From DAOTTY01 sp964451095 (GTDB lineage Bacteria > Chloroflexota > Anaerolineae > Aggregatilineales > Phototrophicaceae): 64,000 nt of DNA. This document shows positions 59,665-64,000 of the stretch, in pieces. The stretch covers positions 13,438 to 77,437 of the forward strand of contig CAYVGI010000005.1 of NCBI GenBank assembly GCA_964451095.1. The letters run 5' to 3'. A program made the position numbers and the translations under genes. How positions within the stretch are numbered: the stretch's first letter is position 1; the number at the start of each line of letters is the position of its first letter. The notes below the pieces were generated by a model, which made no database searches, was not told the DNA's origin, and saw only the letters and a program-made list of their open reading frames with translations.

Positions 59665-61659
59665 ATGCGAACCAACCAGCGCATCTTGACGATATTTTGG
59701 GGGACGGCGGTCGTGCTCATAGCGGCAGTGCTGCGCATCCCTGCGCTTGAGCTGCTGATGTTGTGGCCAGACGAGTTTGCTATCACCCTCGCGGCAATAG
59801 ACATCGCACAAAATGGTTCGCGTCCGCTGGTGGGTGCGACATCGGCGTTTAGCGGGCTGTCGCATCACTCCCCGTTCACCACGTACCTGCTGGCGGGGGC
59901 ACTGAGGGCACTGCCAGACCCACTGACGACCCGTGCCTTTGTCGCGCTGATTGGTGTGCTGACAGTGGCACTTTGGTACACGACGGTGCGCCGCTACTTT
60001 GGTCTGACGACGGCGGTGCTGGCAGGTTTGGCGCTTGCAGTGCTGCCTAACGCAGTGCACTGGAGCCGCTTTGTGTGGAACCCCAACATCGGGCAGTTTG
60101 CGGTACCGCTGTGGTTCTTGACCGGGCTGCTGGGCTACTACGAGGACAAACGATGGGCGCAGCTTGCGCACTGGCTCGCCCTGAGCGCGAACATACAGTC
60201 GCAGGCGGCGCTCATTTACCTGCTGCCGATTAGTGTACTGTTGGCGGCGGTGCACCTGTGGCGGCAGCGTGCAGCGTGGCAGCGACACGTGTTGGCGACA
60301 ACCATAGGCATATGCCTCTTTGTGCTGTCCCTGCTGCCGTGGGGTGTAGGGTTACGGCAAGTGGGGGCACCGCAACCCATCACTGTGGATACAAGCGCGG
60401 CAACGGCACTCACGGCAAGCATAGACCTGTCACAGTTTGATGTGCGGTTGCCCGTGAATATCATTGGCTCGCTGTTCGGCGCGACGACATACCCAGTGTC
60501 GCAGCTTGGCTGGCACCCCAACCCCGTCGGAATATGGACTGTGCTGCCAATGGGTGCGGTAGGGTGGTTGCAGGCAATGATTGCGTTGCTGGGGCTGCTA
60601 CTGTTGCTCTTGGATTCATCACAGCATCGGGAACTGCCGGGTGTGTTCCTGCCGCTGATTGCGCTGTTACCCTTTGGTGTGGCGTTCGTTGCCAGCGGCG
60701 ATACCACCATTGCGGACTACTACTTCCTGCCTGTGATGTTCGTGGGTACACTGGGTTTCAGCTATGCAGTATCGTGGGTATGGCAGTCTCGCCCCCGCTT
60801 GCGTGTGATCGTTGCGGTGGTGGTTGCATTGGTGTTTTTGCGGCATGTGACGCTCGTTGCCGCGCATGGGGGCTTTCTGGCGCAGCAGGGGCACTTGCAC
60901 CCGGTTGGCAACATGCACCTGCTAGGCAAACAGGCAGAAGCATGGCTGCAACACGGTGAATCAATTGTGCTGGTGCGTGAACGCCACCACGAGAACAACC
61001 TGCCAGACGCACAAAAGTTCACCGTGGCAGAGCAATACGCAAGTTGGCGGGTGATGAGCCTGCGCTACCCAATAATGATCACCGATGTGCAGCAGGGCAC
61101 AAACGCGATTGCCGTGCAACCCGGACAAGCCTACGTCGGGATGGCGCACGGCACGTTCCTGGAGACGTGGTTTACAGGGGTGGCAGCGCCTATGCCCATG
61201 GGTGACAGCGCCCCCCGCTACCGAGTCGCCGCAGTGGATGCTGGGACTGGCGTTACCGCTACCGCGGTGGGTGGCGTACAGTATGCGGATGTCGCGCGGA
61301 TGATGGGTGCAAACATACCAGAAGCAGTGTGCCCGGGGCGCGAGGGCACCATCACACTCGTGTGGGAGCCGCTCGTTCATTCACCAGAGGTGGACTATCA
61401 CTTCTCAGTCCGGTTGGTGAGTGGTATAGGCAGACAACGAGCACAGGTCGATGTGCAGGCGTTACCGTCGCGCTTGTGGCAGCCGGGCGCAACTGCCCTC
61501 ACAAGGGTTGCGCTACCCATAACCACACAGATAGCAGCAGACAACTTAGCGTTGCAAGTGGTGATGTACACCCTACCCGATGCAGCGCCGCTGTCCGTCC
61601 CTGAGAGCGCTGAGGGCTATTTTGTCAGTATTCCGCTGCTGGACTGCGCGGATGAATAA
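59665..61659 (+). CDS. PMT/ArnT-like polytopic glycosyltransferase family protein
   Basis: 664 residues from ATG 59665; the frame opens at 59623, but that part crosses the -10 element. About ten to twelve membrane helices lie in 8-410, followed by a soluble domain of about 240 residues. WPDEFAITLAAID in the first external loop has the acidic pair expected in GT-C enzymes (ArnT, protein O-mannosyltransferase). LALAVLPNAVHWSRFVWNPN in the following region fits the same family, which transfers sugars from polyprenyl phosphates on the outer face of the membrane. The C-terminal domain shows no recognisable motif. Acceptor and donor are unknown. Confidence 0.75.
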   Translation: MRTNQRILTIFWGTAVVLIAAVLRIPALELLMLWPDEFAITLAAIDIAQNGSRPLVGATSAFSGLSHHSPFTTYLLAGALRALPDPLTTRAFVALIGVLTVALWYTTVRRYFGLTTAVLAGLALAVLPNAVHWSRFVWNPNIGQFAVPLWFLTGLLGYYEDKRWAQLAHWLALSANIQSQAALIYLLPISVLLAAVHLWRQRAAWQRHVLATTIGICLFVLSLLPWGVGLRQVGAPQPITVDTSAATALTASIDLSQFDVRLPVNIIGSLFGATTYPVSQLGWHPNPVGIWTVLPMGAVGWLQAMIALLGLLLLLLDSSQHRELPGVFLPLIALLPFGVAFVASGDTTIADYYFLPVMFVGTLGFSYAVSWVWQSRPRLRVIVAVVVALVFLRHVTLVAAHGGFLAQQGHLHPVGNMHLLGKQAEAWLQHGESIVLVRERHHENNLPDAQKFTVAEQYASWRVMSLRYPIMITDVQQGTNAIAVQPGQAYVGMAHGTFLETWFTGVAAPMPMGDSAPRYRVAAVDAGTGVTATAVGGVQYADVARMMGANIPEAVCPGREGTITLVWEPLVHSPEVDYHFSVRLVSGIGRQRAQVDVQALPSRLWQPGATALTRVALPITTQIAADNLALQVVMYTLPDAAPLSVPESAEGYFVSIPLLDCADE

Positions 61660-61716
61660 GTGCGTGGGGAGCGCAGCACACCGCCGCACTCCCCAGCGAA
61701 TGTCACGAACGGGTAG

Positions 61717-63129
61717 CTAGCCGCCCATCACTGTGCCAAGCGAATCACACGCGGGACAACTCTCGTCGGGGCGGAACATCGCGTAACCCCCCATTGGGTC
61801 AGTTGCCGTGTAGAACGGGAAGTCCACATTCCACACAATCATCAGGCGCACCTGCCCGCTTTGTGCAGCGATGGACGCTGCTTCTGCCAGCCATGCAGCG
61901 TGCTCTGCAACAGACGTGTCATTTGCCCAGGCGAACGACGCCGGAATCGGTTCATCGAACCCTTCACCGGAAAGGTAGCCAAGCTCTGTGTAGCACACCT
62001 GCGTGCCACCAAACGGTGCATAGCCGCGCTGCGTCATCGATTGGAAGTAGTAGGTCGGGTACTCGCCACGCGGGTCACCGCCTGTTTGGGACGGCGGCAC
62101 GATACCCTCGTTATAGTGCAGCCCCACACAGTCCATGTACTGCCCAGCGCCAGCGGACGCCATTTGCTGCATGAAAACGTCATCATTGCAGCCGTTTGCC
62201 GTGCAGCCGGCCGCGCCGAAGAAGCCCGTGGGCGCGGGTGCACCGCTGATAACCAGGGTATTGCCGTTCGCGCCACGGATGGCGTTGGAGGCCTCTGCAA
62301 GCAGGCGTGTGTAGTTCTGTCCGCTGATTTGACCAGCGGGCCACTCGCGGTCGATGTTCGGCTCGTTCCACACCTCAATTGCATCTGCGCCCAGGCTGGC
62401 AAGCCCTGCTACGTACTGCGAGTAGTCAGCGGCGTAGCCGTCAAAGTCGGAGCCGAGTTGGTCTTTATCGCCAACAACACCCAGCAGCACCTTAAAGCCT
62501 GCCGCCTGTGCGGAGTCGATAATGCCCGCGTTTTCGGTCGCGTTCGCGCCGATGCTGTGGCGAACCTGCTTCTTCATCCACGTCATGCCGGAGCGGCGCA
62601 TCAGGTCGAACGTGTTGCTGTTCAGCCCCAGGATGTGCCCACCCAGTTCGAAGCTGCCAACAGAGGCACCACCAGCAACCGGGGCAGGCAGGGCACCATC
62701 CGTGTCTGGGTCGGGGTCTGCTGGTGCCGCAGCAGCAACCTGCGTTTGCACCACGTCATCGCAAATTGCCAGGTCGCGCAGGTCGAAACTTACGCGGGCA
62801 CGGTACTGGGTGCCGTTCACATCGGTGATAATGAACGTCCAGCCAAAGTAAATGGGACGTGCCGCCGCCGGATTGTCCAGCGTTACACAGTCGTCAATGC
62901 CATTGATAAACTCGGACTGTTCCCATGTGTAGTTGCTGACGATGGTGAGGTCGGTGTTGAACTCTTCCTCAATCTCGGTGCGGGCGGCAGAGTATGCCCG
63001 CCAGATGGGGTCTTGCGGTGTGGGGGTGACATCCTGCGCCATGGCGGAGGTTACGCCCAACGAACTAACCAGGACGAACAGCATAAATACGATGCAGCGA
63101 TTCATAACCTGTTTGGAGAGTCGCATCAT
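61717..63129 (-). CDS. Secreted glycoside hydrolase clan A-like protein
   Basis: 470 residues from ATG 63129 (63126 and 63105 are alternatives). The signal peptide is MNRCIVFMLFVLVSSLG and on, probably cleaved after SAMAQ. A linker and a small beta domain precede the TIM-barrel-like part from about 160. The acid/base-like Glu is in IEVWNEPNIDREW and a nucleophile-like Glu in VCYTELGYLSGEG. The same motif spacing is seen in the lipoprotein at 17014-18459. Four cysteines near the centre and end (AAGCTANGC, ESCPAC) suggest disulfides in an oxidising environment. The substrate is unknown. Confidence 0.72.
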   Translation of the reverse strand: MMRLSKQVMNRCIVFMLFVLVSSLGVTSAMAQDVTPTPQDPIWRAYSAARTEIEEEFNTDLTIVSNYTWEQSEFINGIDDCVTLDNPAAARPIYFGWTFIITDVNGTQYRARVSFDLRDLAICDDVVQTQVAAAAPADPDPDTDGALPAPVAGGASVGSFELGGHILGLNSNTFDLMRRSGMTWMKKQVRHSIGANATENAGIIDSAQAAGFKVLLGVVGDKDQLGSDFDGYAADYSQYVAGLASLGADAIEVWNEPNIDREWPAGQISGQNYTRLLAEASNAIRGANGNTLVISGAPAPTGFFGAAGCTANGCNDDVFMQQMASAGAGQYMDCVGLHYNEGIVPPSQTGGDPRGEYPTYYFQSMTQRGYAPFGGTQVCYTELGYLSGEGFDEPIPASFAWANDTSVAEHAAWLAEAASIAAQSGQVRLMIVWNVDFPFYTATDPMGGYAMFRPDESCPACDSLGTVMGG

Positions 63130-63459
63130 TTCCTTACCCTTAAACTACTTGCAACTTTATTATGCGGAATGCCATTTATGGGCAAAGCCGTAGCAAGTGC
63201 GGTATTTTACCAGCGAGGTTCCAGGCTGCGTAGGCTTAGAGCGGCATGAAGTATGAGAATATTTGACAAAATTTTTACAACTGGGGCAGCATAGCACCTA
63301 AACAGCCCCTTAACATCCTGAACAAGTTCCGAAAATCCAAGCAGTTTCCTTGAGTCCTCTCATGCAGGGTGCCTACACTACTGCCATTGTTTACAGCGGG
63401 CACGACGCCCACAGAGTGAATCCTCGTTGAGAGAGGACAAGAGGACACAGGAGGAAAGC
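63130..63459. other. 330-base intergenic region between divergent genes
   Basis: No reading frame or RNA gene is supported. On the minus strand a CATAAT-like -10 (63159-63164) could serve the glycosidase gene. On the plus strand an isolated TTGACA (63263-63268) has no -10 at a good distance. GTCCTCTC (63354-63361) and GAGAGGAC (63431-63438) form a perfect 8-bp inverted repeat 70 bases apart. A purine-rich stretch with GGAGGAAA provides the ribosome-binding site of the next gene. Confidence 0.4.
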
Positions 63460-64000
63460 ATGAAAATTCGTATTCGCGCGTTCGCGCTGATGGCAGCCGT
63501 TGTGTTGTTTGCAACGGTGCCCATGGCACAAAACGCGAGCACACTGGCACAAGCACAGCAGGAACAAGATCAAGACGTGCTCATCGGCTTTTGGGACGAG
63601 TGCGCTGCGCCCAGTAACCTGCCTGCAACCGTGACAATCGGGCTGGTAGCGAGCATCACCGGACCAATCTCGTTTTATGGGGCACCGCAGGAAGACGGCG
63701 TGCAGATGGCACTCGCAGAAATTAACGCGCTAGGCTACCTGGCGGAAACCGAACTATCGGTCATCATTGAAGACAGCGCCAGCGACCCCACGTATGCAGA
63801 GGCAATCTCCGCCGTTACCAAGCTGGCAGAGCAGGACGAGGTGACGGCAATTCTGGGTCCGACGCTTTCGTCAGAGGCTTTTGCAGCGGCACCCGTCGCG
63901 CAGGAGAACGGCGTGCCGATCTTGGGGTTGAGCAACGCCGCAGAAGACCTGCCGCAGACCGTCGGGGAGTATTACTTCCGCGCCCTGATGCCAGAAAGCA
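63460..64000 (+). CDS. Branched-chain-type ABC transporter substrate-binding protein, 3' end cut by the window
   Basis: ATG 63460 with GGAGGAAA six bases upstream; the frame remains open to the window end (180 residues). The signal peptide is MKIRIRAFALMAAVVLFATVPMAQ. The mature part is a type I periplasmic binding protein: TIGLVASITGPISFYGAPQEDGVQMALAEINALGY, then AISAVTKLAEQDEVTAILGPTLSSEAFAAAPVAQENGVPILG. This is the same family as the LivK at 34323-35576 but a different protein; an insert with one Cys (WDECAAPSNLP) precedes the first strand. Any permease genes would be beyond the window. Confidence 0.88.
   Translation, partial: MKIRIRAFALMAAVVLFATVPMAQNASTLAQAQQEQDQDVLIGFWDECAAPSNLPATVTIGLVASITGPISFYGAPQEDGVQMALAEINALGYLAETELSVIIEDSASDPTYAEAISAVTKLAEQDEVTAILGPTLSSEAFAAAPVAQENGVPILGLSNAAEDLPQTVGEYYFRALMPES

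Noticed and set aside
61861..63249. Antisense open frame (462 codons) opposite the second glycosidase-like gene
   Set aside because: The GC-rich codon usage of the real minus-strand gene leaves the opposite frame open; the product shows no motif and reads through a divergent promoter region.

Overview
This 64 kb window reads as a chromosomal segment of a GC-rich bacterium, most probably of the phylum Chloroflexota (Anaerolineae-like). That placement is inference. It rests on lipoproteins and secreted proteins with Thr/Pro-rich linkers, SH3b-plus-class-A-beta-lactamase proteins, a SUV3-type RNA helicase, a VKOR disulfide enzyme, a beta' subunit with a long N-terminal insertion, and frequent GTG/TTG starts. 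Coding density is high. There is no integrase, transposase, phage gene or CRISPR array.

Layout. 1-5.3 kb: truncated DnaJ/CbpA co-chaperone, a secreted FG-GAP-like protein, an FHA-winged-helix regulator and a SUV3-like helicase with a C-terminal zinc ribbon. 5.4-12 kb: a membrane protein fused to an endonuclease/exonuclease/phosphatase domain, RNase III, FabF, FtsY and release factor 2. 12.3-21.1 kb: rpoC without rpoB beside it, a glycosidase-like lipoprotein, and a GyrA/ParC-type subunit. 21.2-27.3 kb: asparagine synthetase, a cupin phosphomannose-isomerase-like protein paired with a shikimate-dehydrogenase-like oxidoreductase, and a secreted serine hydrolase. 27.4-37.8 kb: a tRNA-Leu(CAG) followed by a metabolic block with an SDR/FabG, a thiolase, an alpha/beta hydrolase, a complete LivKHMGF-type ABC transporter, an acyl-CoA ligase and a hotdog thioesterase. 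This looks like a carboxylic-acid uptake and CoA-activation module. 37.9-39.8 kb: exonuclease VII (xseAB) and a GlcG/HbpS-like protein. 40-44.2 kb: a lipoprotein combining a solute-binding domain with a von Willebrand A domain, a related membrane-anchored solute-binding protein, and a LysM lipoprotein. 44.3-50.9 kb: a Nudix hydrolase, ribosomal protein L19, a sensor histidine kinase co-encoded with an AlbA_2/Bergerat-fold protein, and an ALDH7 (antiquitin-type) dehydrogenase. 50.9-59.5 kb: a beta-propeller protein coupled to SppA, a family 2 glycosyltransferase with a membrane-anchored methyltransferase, argS-dcd, VKOR and a cytochrome c lipoprotein. 59.6-64 kb: a PMT/ArnT-like membrane protein, a second glycosidase-like secreted protein, and the start of another Liv-type binding protein cut by the window end.

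The strongest candidates for under-described biology are the vWA/solute-binding pair at 40.0-42.8 kb, the Liv-plus-ligase acid module with nested inverted repeats between livK and livH, the AroE-like/cupin pair, the AlbA_2/histidine-kinase pair, and the zinc-ribbon SUV3 helicase. All homology statements come from reading motifs by eye; no database search was possible.
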